A stretch of DNA of 64,000 nt from an uncultured Clostridia bacterium (lineage in GTDB: Bacteria; Bacillota; Clostridia; Lachnospirales; Lachnospiraceae), in the NCBI GenBank assembly GCA_947643415.1, contig CANRWA010000004.1:1-64000 (forward strand), read 5' to 3'. The notes below the pieces were generated by a model. That model made no database searches. It worked only from the letters and a program-made list of their open reading frames with translations, and was not told the origin of the DNA. A program made the translations under genes and the position numbers. Every line of letters starts with the position of its first letter. Position 1 is the stretch's first letter. This document shows, piece by piece, positions 1 to 8,419 of the stretch.

Positions 1-1
1 T

Positions 2-895
2 ATCAAAAAGACAGCGAAGGGAGACCGGCTGCTTACCGATAAGAAAGAAAAGGTGTTGAAGGCATGGTCGATTGACATAGATTATATTACAGATACCTAT
101 ATTATTGCGGAAATATGGGATGGGAAGAAGGAGCATGATGGGGTATGCAAGTATGAGTTAGAATCAGGAAAGCTGACACAGTTAATTCCGGAGAAAGCTG
201 ACGCAGAGTGCCTCTGGGCATCAGAGTATCCTGTGATGTGGCAGGGAGAATTGTTCTTTGAGGGATTGGATGAGTTCTACCTTTTGAATCCAGAAAAGGA
301 AAAGGTCTCTTCTATCTGCCATCTTGACAGATCCGAAAGTGTGGATGATTATGCATTGACAGGGAATGAATTCTATTTTCTTGCAGGGAATAAGTTGTAT
401 CAATATCACTGCAGCAGCAAGAAGTTAAAGTGTGTAATTTCGAAAAAGGAATTCCTGAAAGAAGTCGGAAAGCTGAAATTGGGGAGTGTAGAGGAGATCT
501 ATATAGAAGAGATGTATCTGAACCAGGGCAGGCTGTATTTTTTCACAGACGTATTCTGGACAGAGAAGGATGGCAGTTCCAAGAAGGAACTCTCTTATAG
601 CAAAAGTGAATTATTCAGTTCTGCGATAGATGATCTGGAAAGGATCAGACATGAGGATAAGCTGATGGATTATCTGGATAAGAAGGGAAAATATGAGAAT
701 TCTGAATGGGGAAGGGAAAATGGCATGCCTGCATGTCATACAAGCTGGCTGGATGGCGCCGTGGATGGCAAGATTGTTGCCGCATACCAAAAGGGAAAGG
801 AAAACTGCCGTTATGTTCTGTATGACCTCCAGACCGGTGAGCTTGAGGATATGGCAAGAGATAAATTGCCAAAAGAGTATGATGATTTATTATAG
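2..895 (+). CDS. Paralogous lipoprotein-family protein, 5' end cut off by the window
   Basis: The reading frame is open from base 2, and its first codons (IKKTAKGDRLL) already align with the interior of the next gene's product (VKKTGKGDRLL), so this is the C-terminal two thirds of a longer protein. The GTG at 53 is an internal codon, not a start. The product matches its neighbour almost collinearly, including the block EEMYLNQGRLYFF against EEMYLDQGRLYFF and the C-terminal EDKLMDYLDKKGKYE. The family is rich in short beta-strand segments of the type LYxLDPExG, suggesting a propeller-like extracellular fold (inference). I recognise no enzyme motif. It is the first visible member of a tandem array of secreted lipoproteins reaching 8.3 kb; its signal peptide must lie upstream of the window. 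Confidence 0.8.
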   Translation: MKKTAKGDRLLTDKKEKVLKAWSIDIDYITDTYIIAEIWDGKKEHDGVCKYELESGKLTQLIPEKADAECLWASEYPVMWQGELFFEGLDEFYLLNPEKEKVSSICHLDRSESVDDYALTGNEFYFLAGNKLYQYHCSSKKLKCVISKKEFLKEVGKLKLGSVEEIYIEEMYLNQGRLYFFTDVFWTEKDGSSKKELSYSKSELFSSAIDDLERIRHEDKLMDYLDKKGKYENSEWGRENGMPACHTSWLDGAVDGKIVAAYQKGKENCRYVLYDLQTGELEDMARDKLPKEYDDLL

Positions 896-952
896 TGAAC
901 AGCGGGGCAAAGAGTATTATGATATCAAGCGGATATAAGGAGGAATCAGGTC

Positions 953-2191
953 ATGAGAAGGATAACGGTGCAGATCGTTTCCCTGGTGCTGGCAGCCAGC
1001 CTGTTTACCGGATGCAGCGTTGCGAATACGGCAAGTGATACACCGGGAGCCAGCGGAGGCGCCGTCAGTGGCAGTGTGGCAGCGGAAGACGGAGAGATAG
1101 AACCTGCAGGCAGGAATGAAAGCATTCTGGAAAATAGTGATAACCGCTATGATATATTGTATGATGATGACGGGGACGAATATGTTTTTGACCAGTACCA
1201 TCTGGATGGGACACTGGTAAAGAAGAGTAAGATAGGAGAATGTGCACATATAGGATGGGTTACAGATGAATGCCTGTATTTCATAGAGGTGGATGAACAT
1301 GCAGATGATGTCCTCTGGAAAGTCCCTGTTAAAAAGACAGGGAAGGGGGACCGGCTTCTGAAAGATAAGAGGGAAAAGTTATGGAAGGCATGTCATATAG
1401 AGATAGACTATGTCACAGATTCCTATATTATTATGCAGATATGGGATGATACTGGAAAATTGGGTGGTGTATATAAGTATGAATGCAAGACAGGAAAGCT
1501 GACAGAACTGATCCCGGGAAAAGAGGAAGCAGAAGCTCTCTGGAAAGCAGAATATCCATTGATGCAGGGGGGAGAACTGTTTTATGAGGGAATTGGTAAA
1601 CTGTATAGCCTGGATCCGGAAAAGGGGCAGGTATCTTCCCTGTATACCTTTGATAAATCAGAGGCCATAGATGATTATGTATTAACAGAAAATGGTTTTT
1701 ATTTCCTCCTGGCAAATGATCTGTATCTGTTAGACTGTACCAGTAAAAACGTAGATTGTGTGACCCCGGAAAAGAAGTTTCTGAAAGCCGTCCAGAATCA
1801 TAACATTGGGAAGCAGCAGGAGATCAGCGTGGAGGAGATGTATCTGGACCAGGGCAGGCTGTACTTTTTCCTGACTGTGTTCTGGACGGAGAAGGATAAC
1901 GATTCGGGAGAGAAGACCTTTTATTCGAAAGCTGGCGTATTCAGTATATCATTGAGTGATAGGGACCAGATCCGTTGTGAAGATAAGCTGATGGCATATC
2001 TGGATAAAAAAGGGACATATGAAAAAGAGGGTTTTTATGCTGATTTTACAAGCTGTTTTTGTGGATGCGCAGATGGAAAGCTTCTTGCTTCCTATGAAAA
2101 TGGAAAGGAACGGTTTGTTTTGTATGATCTCCACACAGGGGAGATTAAGGATATCAAAGTACCGGAAAAATATGAATACCTTATGTATTGA
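953..2191 (+). CDS. Secreted lipoprotein of the tandem paralog family
   Basis: This 412-residue protein starts with a typical lipoprotein signal: positive MRRITVQ, a hydrophobic core, then the lipobox LFTGC with the acylated cysteine at residue 21. It should be anchored on the outer face of the membrane. A low-complexity Ala/Ser/Gly linker (about residues 22-50) precedes a repeat-rich domain with YKYECKTGKL and LYSLDPEKG-type strand pairs that resemble beta-propeller blades. AAGGAGGAA lies 7-15 bases before the ATG. It is closely similar to the products upstream and at 3774. The next gene begins right after its stop, suggesting co-transcription. The function is unknown; solute binding, signal reception or antibiotic shielding are all possible. 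Confidence 0.85.
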   Translation: MRRITVQIVSLVLAASLFTGCSVANTASDTPGASGGAVSGSVAAEDGEIEPAGRNESILENSDNRYDILYDDDGDEYVFDQYHLDGTLVKKSKIGECAHIGWVTDECLYFIEVDEHADDVLWKVPVKKTGKGDRLLKDKREKLWKACHIEIDYVTDSYIIMQIWDDTGKLGGVYKYECKTGKLTELIPGKEEAEALWKAEYPLMQGGELFYEGIGKLYSLDPEKGQVSSLYTFDKSEAIDDYVLTENGFYFLLANDLYLLDCTSKNVDCVTPEKKFLKAVQNHNIGKQQEISVEEMYLDQGRLYFFLTVFWTEKDNDSGEKTFYSKAGVFSISLSDRDQIRCEDKLMAYLDKKGTYEKEGFYADFTSCFCGCADGKLLASYENGKERFVLYDLHTGEIKDIKVPEKYEYLMY

Positions 2192-2223
2192 ATGGCAGGA
2201 TGCCAGAGGAAGCGCGATATACC

Positions 2224-3711
2224 ATGAAAAATAAAACAATAGGAGTCTGTCTGGCAGTGGGCGTCATTCTTTTGTCTGGTTGTGGTGCAGCCAGGGATTT
2301 ACCTGGAGGAAATGCCGTTGTAGCTCAGACAGAGACAGGGCCTGGTGTGAATGCGGAGGGGAATGAGGAAAAAGAATTATTCCGCTATGTATCAAAGGAA
2401 CATTTTTATACAGATTTTGAGGGGGAATCCGTGGTACAGACGGATGAGGAAGATGCCTGTACCATCTGCCAGAGAAGCCTGCGGGGGGAGCTTACGGATT
2501 CCTATTACATGGGAAGGAATTTCGCCGGAATTTTCTATGTGGATGAGGACTGGCTGTATTATTCTGAACTGGATGATGTTGAACCTGATTCGGATGGCAT
2601 TGACTGGGATGAGGTAAGTGATTCAGAATCTTTATACCGTGTTCCGCTGCTTCGCCAGAAGGGAAAAGAGACACCGGAATTTTCGAAAAAGGAATTTTTA
2701 TTTACTGAGCCAGAAGGATTTACAAATTCTGATTTTACAGAAAATTCTTTTTTGCAGCTCACAGATGATACCATTTATTATCATGCCGGAGGAGGGCTGG
2801 GAACATACAACCTGAAAACAAGGAAACGGAAATTTTATCCGGTCCGTGACAGGGAAGAAGAATATATGAAGGCAGCAGGGACGAAGTATATGATTGCAGA
2901 GGGGGAGAAGCAGTGTGATGTCCTTACTGATCTTACTACTGGTAAGAGCGAGGTCATGAAGACAGACAGGCATCCCTGGCTTCGTCTTGGCAGAGAATTT
3001 TATTTTCGGTTTCCATACTCTCCTTTCACGACAGGTGCTATCCTGCTGGATCTGAACAGTGGTGAGGCCTTGGAGGTGCTTTCCCAGGAAGAAGGAGAAC
3101 GGGTGGCGAAGGAAATGGCGGTGCCATGGGATAAGGAATGGCTGGAAGCGGATGGCTGGGAGTGGGATGGCATATCCATTGAATACATTGGTTATTATAA
3201 CCACCGTGTCTATGCTGAGATCCAGTATCCCACTATGGTGAAGGATAAGAAGGGGAGGGAGATTCCATTTCGGGATGCTGTCTGCGTCAGCCGGAATATG
3301 GACGAAGAGAAAGGCTGGACAGTGGAGAGAGAGATTACATCACATGCCAGAAGAGAGATCCTGAAGTATTACAAGCAGGTGGGAGAGGGAAGTTATAAGA
3401 TAGAGAAGGATGAAGATGGGGAAATAGAAGAATATGAGGTGGAGATCGGTGAGGGAATCGCCAATGGCATATTTTACTTTGAAGGTATATATAAAAAAGA
3501 TGGGAAGCTTGCCATTGATATCTATGACCTGAAAGAAAGGGAACTGCGGGTGATCGGCAGAAATTCGCCAGAGACATTCTATCCCCTTTATGATAACGGC
3601 CACGGGATGATGGATTCCATGCATGCATGGCAGAGTGTGCGGGAGCTGGTGCCGGTCCTGAGCCAGGCAGAGGCTTTATGGGACCAGGAGCAGAAGCGTA
3701 TCCAAGGATAA
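2224..3711 (+). CDS. Secreted lipoprotein, divergent member of the array
   Basis: I chose the ATG at 2224, because the open frame's first initiator (TTG at 2188) would add residues in front of a perfect signal peptide: MKNKTIGVCLAVGVILLSGC, with the lipobox cysteine at residue 20. The mature protein of about 475 residues has a polar linker followed by acidic, Trp/Tyr-rich strand segments (DEDWLYYSELDD, TIYYHAGGGLGTYNLKT) of the same general style as its neighbours. It is longer and shares little obvious sequence with them, so it is a distant paralog or an analogous protein. It sits 33 bases after the previous stop. Its 3' end runs into a 16-bp-period palindromic repeat. No catalytic motif was seen. 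Confidence 0.8.
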   Translation: MKNKTIGVCLAVGVILLSGCGAARDLPGGNAVVAQTETGPGVNAEGNEEKELFRYVSKEHFYTDFEGESVVQTDEEDACTICQRSLRGELTDSYYMGRNFAGIFYVDEDWLYYSELDDVEPDSDGIDWDEVSDSESLYRVPLLRQKGKETPEFSKKEFLFTEPEGFTNSDFTENSFLQLTDDTIYYHAGGGLGTYNLKTRKRKFYPVRDREEEYMKAAGTKYMIAEGEKQCDVLTDLTTGKSEVMKTDRHPWLRLGREFYFRFPYSPFTTGAILLDLNSGEALEVLSQEEGERVAKEMAVPWDKEWLEADGWEWDGISIEYIGYYNHRVYAEIQYPTMVKDKKGREIPFRDAVCVSRNMDEEKGWTVEREITSHARREILKYYKQVGEGSYKIEKDEDGEIEEYEVEIGEGIANGIFYFEGIYKKDGKLAIDIYDLKERELRVIGRNSPETFYPLYDNGHGMMDSMHAWQSVRELVPVLSQAEALWDQEQKRIQG

Positions 3712-3751
3712 TAATATCCTCGGATAAAAATATCCTTAGATAATAATATCC
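3706..3751. repeat. Three palindromic units with a 16-bp period
   Basis: Units GGATAATAATATCC (3706), GGATAAAAATATCC (3722) and AGATAATAATATCC (3738) recur every 16 bases between two lipoprotein genes, overlapping the last codon and stop of the first. Each unit is nearly self-complementary. They could be a protein-binding array, or a slippage-generated repeat changing the distance to the next ribosome binding site. The periodicity is seen directly; function is unknown. Confidence 0.8.
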
Positions 3752-3773
3752 ACTGAAAGAAAGGAGCCAGGCA

Positions 3774-5102
3774 ATGAAGAAAGTGATTCGGGATATCATT
3801 TCCCTGATATTGGCGGCAAGTCTGTTTACTGGCTGCAGCATGGGCAATACTGCCGGTGTGGCATCAGAGGCCAGCGGAAGCGCCATCAGAAGTGTTGTGA
3901 CAGGTTCCTCTGTCATGTCTGCGGAACCGGGAACGGATTCAGAGACCGGAACAACCCGGCAGGCGGGGGGCAAATATGCCAATGATCATAATAAATATGC
4001 AATGGAAAGAGGGGGTGGCGCCCTGTTCCAGGGGAAACTGGATACAGAATCAGATGAATATGACAAGTCGATCGAGATCGAGATTGATTCCTTGGAATGG
4101 GTGGCTAATGAGTGGATCTATTACACGGTATATGTGGATAATGCATATTGGGAAGGGGAAGAGTTATGGAGAATGCCCATTGAGAAGACGAAGAAAGGAG
4201 ACAAGGTAAGGAAGGATAAAAAAGAAAAACTGATTACTAAAGATGAAATATCAGTTGTGTATGCCACGGATTCCTATCTGATTATGGTGATCGGTGATAA
4301 AGAAGGGCGGGACCTGTGTAAATATAACCTGAATTCCGGGAAACAGAAGGAACTTATAGGAAATAAGGAATTAGGAGACTATGGTTATGTCCTCGATGAC
4401 GATTCAGGGAATCCCCACGTTGTAAATGGGGATCTGGTCATAGAGGGAGAGAGGGATCTTTATCGCCTGGATCCGGAAACAGGGGAGAGTGCAGCACTGT
4501 GTCCACTGGATTCCGAAGGAGTGTGGGGCCAGAGGCAGTCTGGCAGTATCCTGTATTTGCTCATGAATGAATCCCTTTATTCGTATGATGGGACCAGCAG
4601 GAGGGTTGCTCCCTTTATCCGAAAGAAGACATTGGAAGAGGCAGTGGAGAAACTGGGGAAGGGAAAGATATGGGATATTGATGTGAGTGATTTATATGTG
4701 GACGGAGGAAGGGTGTATCTGGTTATGGATACAGAAAGGCTGGAACCGAGTCGGGAAGATACCCCATACAGAAAGGAATACTACAATAAAACAGAGTTAT
4801 TCAGCCTGCCGGAAGATGATCCGGAACAGCTCTGCCGGGAAGATAAGCTCATAGATTATTTGGATAGAAAAGGGATATATGAGGAAGGTGATTCGGATGA
4901 TCCCAGAGAGGGCGATTATTGTGTTTATTACCATACAGAATCAATTGAGGATGTCCGTGATGGAATGGTCTATGCCTGCTATCAGACGGAGAACTATAAA
5001 GAGTATCATTATGTGAAATACGATACACGGACACAAAAGATACAAAAGTGCTCATGGGAAGAGTCTGCTGCAGGGGAGCAGGGAAGGGGAGTAGCAGGAT
5101 GA
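3774..5102 (+). CDS. Secreted lipoprotein of the tandem paralog family
   Basis: The 442-residue product begins with a signal peptide ending in the lipobox LFTGC (cysteine 21), nearly identical to that of the gene at 953. AAAGGAG stands about 8 bases before the ATG. After a Ser/Gly/Thr linker (about residues 24-65) comes the family domain, with LWRMPIEKTKKGDKVRKDK aligning to the VPVKKTGKGDR region of its paralogs, LYRLDPETGESAAL, and a C-terminal EDKLIDYLDRKGIYEEG block. It is exported and membrane anchored; no enzymatic motif is visible. The stop overlaps the ATG of the small fragment gene that follows, so the two are probably translated together. Confidence 0.85.
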   Translation: MKKVIRDIISLILAASLFTGCSMGNTAGVASEASGSAIRSVVTGSSVMSAEPGTDSETGTTRQAGGKYANDHNKYAMERGGGALFQGKLDTESDEYDKSIEIEIDSLEWVANEWIYYTVYVDNAYWEGEELWRMPIEKTKKGDKVRKDKKEKLITKDEISVVYATDSYLIMVIGDKEGRDLCKYNLNSGKQKELIGNKELGDYGYVLDDDSGNPHVVNGDLVIEGERDLYRLDPETGESAALCPLDSEGVWGQRQSGSILYLLMNESLYSYDGTSRRVAPFIRKKTLEEAVEKLGKGKIWDIDVSDLYVDGGRVYLVMDTERLEPSREDTPYRKEYYNKTELFSLPEDDPEQLCREDKLIDYLDRKGIYEEGDSDDPREGDYCVYYHTESIEDVRDGMVYACYQTENYKEYHYVKYDTRTQKIQKCSWEESAAGEQGRGVAG

Positions 5103-5380
5103 ATAAGAAAAAGATAAATATGAAAGATGAATTATTCAGTGCCCCGGAAGACCGTCTCTCACAGCTTCATCATGAGGATACACGGATGGATTACCTGAAC
5201 CCAAAAGGGTGGTATAAAAAAAGTACAGAAGATAATGATTGTATTATTTATGATTATATGAGCGGCATTAGTGATATTCATAATGGGATTATTTATGTAT
5301 GGTATCGTAAAAAGAAAGATAGCAGGTATCAGGAAATGCAGTATGATATCATGACAAAGAGAATAAAAGAAAAGATTTGA
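5099..5380 (+). pseudogene. C-terminal fragment of a lipoprotein paralog
   Basis: This 93-residue frame starts at an ATG overlapping the previous stop (ATGA). It has no signal peptide and lacks the N-terminal three quarters of the family. What remains aligns with the C-terminus of its neighbours: KDELFSAPEDRLSQLHHEDTRMDYLNPKGWYKK against KTELFSLPEDDPEQLCREDKLIDYLD. It is best read as the leftover of a tandem duplication with internal deletion. It still has an intact frame and could be translated by coupling, giving a cytoplasmic peptide of unknown use. Confidence 0.65.
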
Positions 5381-5417
5381 AGGTTGGAAAAATTGTACCT
5401 GCGAGGGTGAAAATAGA

Positions 5418-5460
5418 TGGGACTGCAACATTCTGGCAGTCTCATTCGTTTTATTTACGT
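5418..5460 (+). terminator. Hairpin terminator within the lipoprotein array
   Basis: GGACTGC and GCAGTCT pair around a 9-base loop and are followed by a T-rich stretch (TTCGTTTTATTT). It separates the first block of lipoproteins and the fragment gene from the pair starting at 5520. Confidence 0.55.
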
Positions 5461-5519
5461 GAAGGTAACGTGCGAATGCCGTTGAGCTAACAGAACAGAA
5501 AGAGGAGGAGGTATATCAT

Positions 5520-6878
5520 ATGAGAAAAGGAAAAAGAGGATTTGGGAATTTGTTGGCCTTTATGGTGATCATCAGCATATGCGCAGGGTGCAGGGGAGGA
5601 GAGTCCGGAGAAAGAGCTGAGAATGCCAGCGGAACAGCCCTGCAGTCAGAGAAGGATACAAGAGGCGGAGATACAGATGCCATTCAGATACCAGTCGGTT
5701 CCATTACATATCAGCGTTACCACAATGACAGATGTCTATATACAACAGATGGTAAATCTGTGGTCAGCCAGTATCTGCTGGATGGGACCGATAAGAAGAC
5801 ATATCAGCCTGGCGGGGACACAGGTGATATCTGGGTGACAGGGGACTGGCTCTATTATTCCACGGTATCCATGTACAGTGAAGAACGGGACGGGGCAGTC
5901 TGCCGCATTCCACTGACCGTACAGGAGGGCAGGGAACTGCCTGCCACAGAGAAGAAAGAGGAATTATTTCGGGTGAAGGACTGGTACGATTTTCTGGATG
6001 TCACAGAGGATTATATTGCATATCTCAGCTATGATGCCATATACCGGTATGACAGGAAGAGCAGGGAGATAAAGAAGATATCCAAGGGAATCCGCTTTCG
6101 TGACGATCGTGATCCAAGGCAGTGTTTGGTGAAGGACCCTTATCTGAACCCTCTTGTGAAGGATGGAGTTACCTTCTGTTATGACAAAGAGGGAAAGCTT
6201 TTCCGGCTTGACCTGAAGAAGGGGAATTATAAGAAAGCAGATTCAGAACTGACTAAAAATGGTGTTGCTTCACGGATCTGTGCCGGTGGGGACAATATGT
6301 ACTTCGGCACTTCTGAGCAGGAAAAGGGAACGGTATTACGATATAATGTGGCATCAGATACATCAGAGAAGATCCTGTCTGGCAAAGCTGTCGCAGAACT
6401 TCTGGAAAAAGAGGAACCATGGGACTGTGAAGAATCCGGTGCGGACTGGATCGCTTATCCCTCTTTTGTATATGGAGACCGTCTGTATATCTCTATTGAG
6501 CTGTGCTGGGAAGATGACTGTGATGATGAACTCCGGTATTTTGCAGACTTTGTCATAAGCTGTAAGGAGGAAGATGGTACAGATTTGAGGTATGAAGAAG
6601 ATCTTTCGTCCCTTATGCATACCGGGATAGCGAAAGAACTTGCCATGGAAGAACCACTGCCCTATTATGATGAGACAGGATATGTCCGATGCTGCATGGG
6701 GGATTATGCCATTGTCACAACGACAGCATATGAAGAGACGGATGAGTTTGCCTGGATGTTCTACAACTTAAAGACAGGAAAGTACCACAAAGTGGAAAGA
6801 GGCGGCAAAGAACAATTTTATATGTACTTTATCGGGGAAGTGCCGGAAGAAGATTCAGAAGAAGAGAAGGAAGAGTGA
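5520..6878 (+). CDS. Secreted lipoprotein of the array
   Basis: A 452-residue product with a basic N-terminus (MRKGKRGFG), hydrophobic core and a signal ending ISICAGC, giving cysteine 24 as the likely lipidation site. AGAGGAGGAGG precedes the ATG. The mature part has alternating polar and Tyr/Trp-rich strands (DWLYYSTVSMY, YDRKSREIKKIS, LFRLDLKKGNYKK) in the same style as the rest of the array and ends in an acidic tail. It is more divergent than the pair at 953/3774. It is an extracytoplasmic anchored protein of unknown function; the next gene follows without a gap, so the two form an operon. Confidence 0.8.
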   Translation: MRKGKRGFGNLLAFMVIISICAGCRGGESGERAENASGTALQSEKDTRGGDTDAIQIPVGSITYQRYHNDRCLYTTDGKSVVSQYLLDGTDKKTYQPGGDTGDIWVTGDWLYYSTVSMYSEERDGAVCRIPLTVQEGRELPATEKKEELFRVKDWYDFLDVTEDYIAYLSYDAIYRYDRKSREIKKISKGIRFRDDRDPRQCLVKDPYLNPLVKDGVTFCYDKEGKLFRLDLKKGNYKKADSELTKNGVASRICAGGDNMYFGTSEQEKGTVLRYNVASDTSEKILSGKAVAELLEKEEPWDCEESGADWIAYPSFVYGDRLYISIELCWEDDCDDELRYFADFVISCKEEDGTDLRYEEDLSSLMHTGIAKELAMEEPLPYYDETGYVRCCMGDYAIVTTTAYEETDEFAWMFYNLKTGKYHKVERGGKEQFYMYFIGEVPEEDSEEEKEE

Positions 6879-6883
6879 TCGAA

Positions 6884-8314
6884 ATGAAAGAAAGATGGAA
6901 TAAAATATTTTTTATGGTGCTTATTGTCCTTATCTTTACCGGATGTGGAGTCAAAAATACAGAAAGAGAGAAAGACAGCAGTGAAACCATAAGGAAAGAG
7001 GCTGCCAGCGGCAGCGTGATCAGTGGTGGTGCGGTGAGTGAAGGAGCAGTCAGCGAAGGAGTGGTCAGTGGTGGCGCAGTCAGTGACGGGGCAGTCAGTG
7101 GCAGGGCAGTAAGCGGAGATGTGGTCAGCGGCAGTGTGGTGTCAGAGAAAGATGTGGAGGCTGCCCACATTGGGCAAAGTTTTTTTGAAAACGATGATAA
7201 CTGGTATGACTGGCAGGATGGTGCAGATGAGGAGTATGCTGCATTAATACAGTACCGTTTGAATAAGAAGACAAAAGTGCGGGAAATAAAGATGGAGATC
7301 GATCAGGTGGAGTGGGTTTCGAACAATTGGCTCTATTATAGGGTACAGGATGAGCAAGACAGTGATGTTCTATGGCGGATCCCCATCAGGAAAACAAAAA
7401 CGGGAGACCGTCTCCAGATAAAGAAAAAAGAGAGGGTAATGGAAGCAGATGTTATCTGGGTCAGTTATGCCACGGATTCTTATCTGATCCTGGAGATAGG
7501 AGAGGAAGCGGGGGAAGAGACAGGGATATATAAATATGACCTGAAGAAAAAAAAGAAGAACAGGCTTATGTCAAACAAAGGAAATCTCGGTTTCTTGGAC
7601 CTGACGGGGCATTATATTGATGATCAGAAGATTTCCTGGCAGCAGAATTACTGTTTTATGATAGATGGCGAACTGATCGAAGAGTCAGAGGATAAATTGT
7701 ATCGGCTGAATCCGGAGACAGAGAAAGCAGCAGTTATATTTTCCAAACCAAATGAGGAACGCATAGAGTATGTTTTCTACCAAGGTGAGTTCTATTTTGA
7801 GAATGACAGTGCCCTTTATCATTACAACAGAGAAAGTAAAAAAGCAGAATGCCTTATTACGAAAAAGAAAATGATGAAGGCTGTAGGAAAACTGAAATCA
7901 GCAGAGATAAAGAAACTGACATTAAGAGACATCGTTCCTTATAAGGATAAGTTCTATCTTCCCTTCGGAGTACAGTGGAAAAAAGAAGATCCTGACACAG
8001 GAAAGGAAGCAGTATATGAAAGAGATGAGTTATTCTATATAAAAACAGGACAGCCTGATAAGATCTTTTTTGAGGATAAGCTGATGGATTATCTGGATGA
8101 AGATGGTGAATTTGGAGAGTACAAGATCAAAAAGGGAATTCCCTATTTTTCGTATTCATATGAGTACCAGGAATTTGAGGGGAAAATGGCTGTTTTTGAA
8201 TATATGGAATATTTGGAGGAAGAGAAAGATTTTGAAATGAGTGGGATCTATGTGGGCTATGATATTGCCTCAAAAAAAGGAAGGGAACTGGATGACGATG
8301 AGTATGAGGGATAG
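6884..8314 (+). CDS. Secreted lipoprotein with a pentapeptide-repeat stalk
   Basis: I place the start at the ATG at 6884: it is a normal distance from AAGGAAG, whereas the GTG at 6875 overlaps that site, and the ATG puts the lipobox cysteine (IFTGC) at residue 21 as in its paralogs. Residues about 45-85 are a run of five-residue repeats (GAVSE, GAVSD, GRAVS, GDVVS and similar), probably a flexible stalk between the lipid anchor and the folded domain. The domain has the family blocks LWRIPIRKTKTGDRL, LYRLNPETEKAAV and EDKLMDYLDEDGEF. It follows the gene at 5520 with overlapping signals and is the last member of the array. No enzymatic motif was found. Confidence 0.85.
   Translation: MKERWNKIFFMVLIVLIFTGCGVKNTEREKDSSETIRKEAASGSVISGGAVSEGAVSEGVVSGGAVSDGAVSGRAVSGDVVSGSVVSEKDVEAAHIGQSFFENDDNWYDWQDGADEEYAALIQYRLNKKTKVREIKMEIDQVEWVSNNWLYYRVQDEQDSDVLWRIPIRKTKTGDRLQIKKKERVMEADVIWVSYATDSYLILEIGEEAGEETGIYKYDLKKKKKNRLMSNKGNLGFLDLTGHYIDDQKISWQQNYCFMIDGELIEESEDKLYRLNPETEKAAVIFSKPNEERIEYVFYQGEFYFENDSALYHYNRESKKAECLITKKKMMKAVGKLKSAEIKKLTLRDIVPYKDKFYLPFGVQWKKEDPDTGKEAVYERDELFYIKTGQPDKIFFEDKLMDYLDEDGEFGEYKIKKGIPYFSYSYEYQEFEGKMAVFEYMEYLEEEKDFEMSGIYVGYDIASKKGRELDDDEYEG
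7018..7142 (+). repeat. In-frame 15-bp tandem repeats encoding (xGAVS)n
   Basis: About eight imperfect 15-base units encode alternating Gly, Ala/Val, Val and Ser. Because the period is a multiple of three, gain or loss of units would change stalk length without breaking the frame. Confidence 0.8.
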
Positions 8315-8357
8315 GATGAAGAGGATTGGCAAGAGGATTGGGAAGAATAATTTCTGG

Positions 8358-8386
8358 TAGACAATGGGTTTTTGATGCGGTAGAAT
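8358..8386 (+). promoter_or_regulatory. Candidate sigma-A promoter for ddh
   Basis: TAGACA and TAGAAT are separated by 17 bases, each one mismatch from consensus, and lie 34 bases before the ddh start codon. Confidence 0.55.
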
Positions 8387-8419
8387 GAAAGTGAATCATG
8401 TGTGACAGGAGGACAGAAT

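Noticed and set aside
2698-3204. 168-codon minus-strand frame inside a lipoprotein gene
   Set aside because: Antisense shadow of a clear coding frame, with no start signals or known motif.
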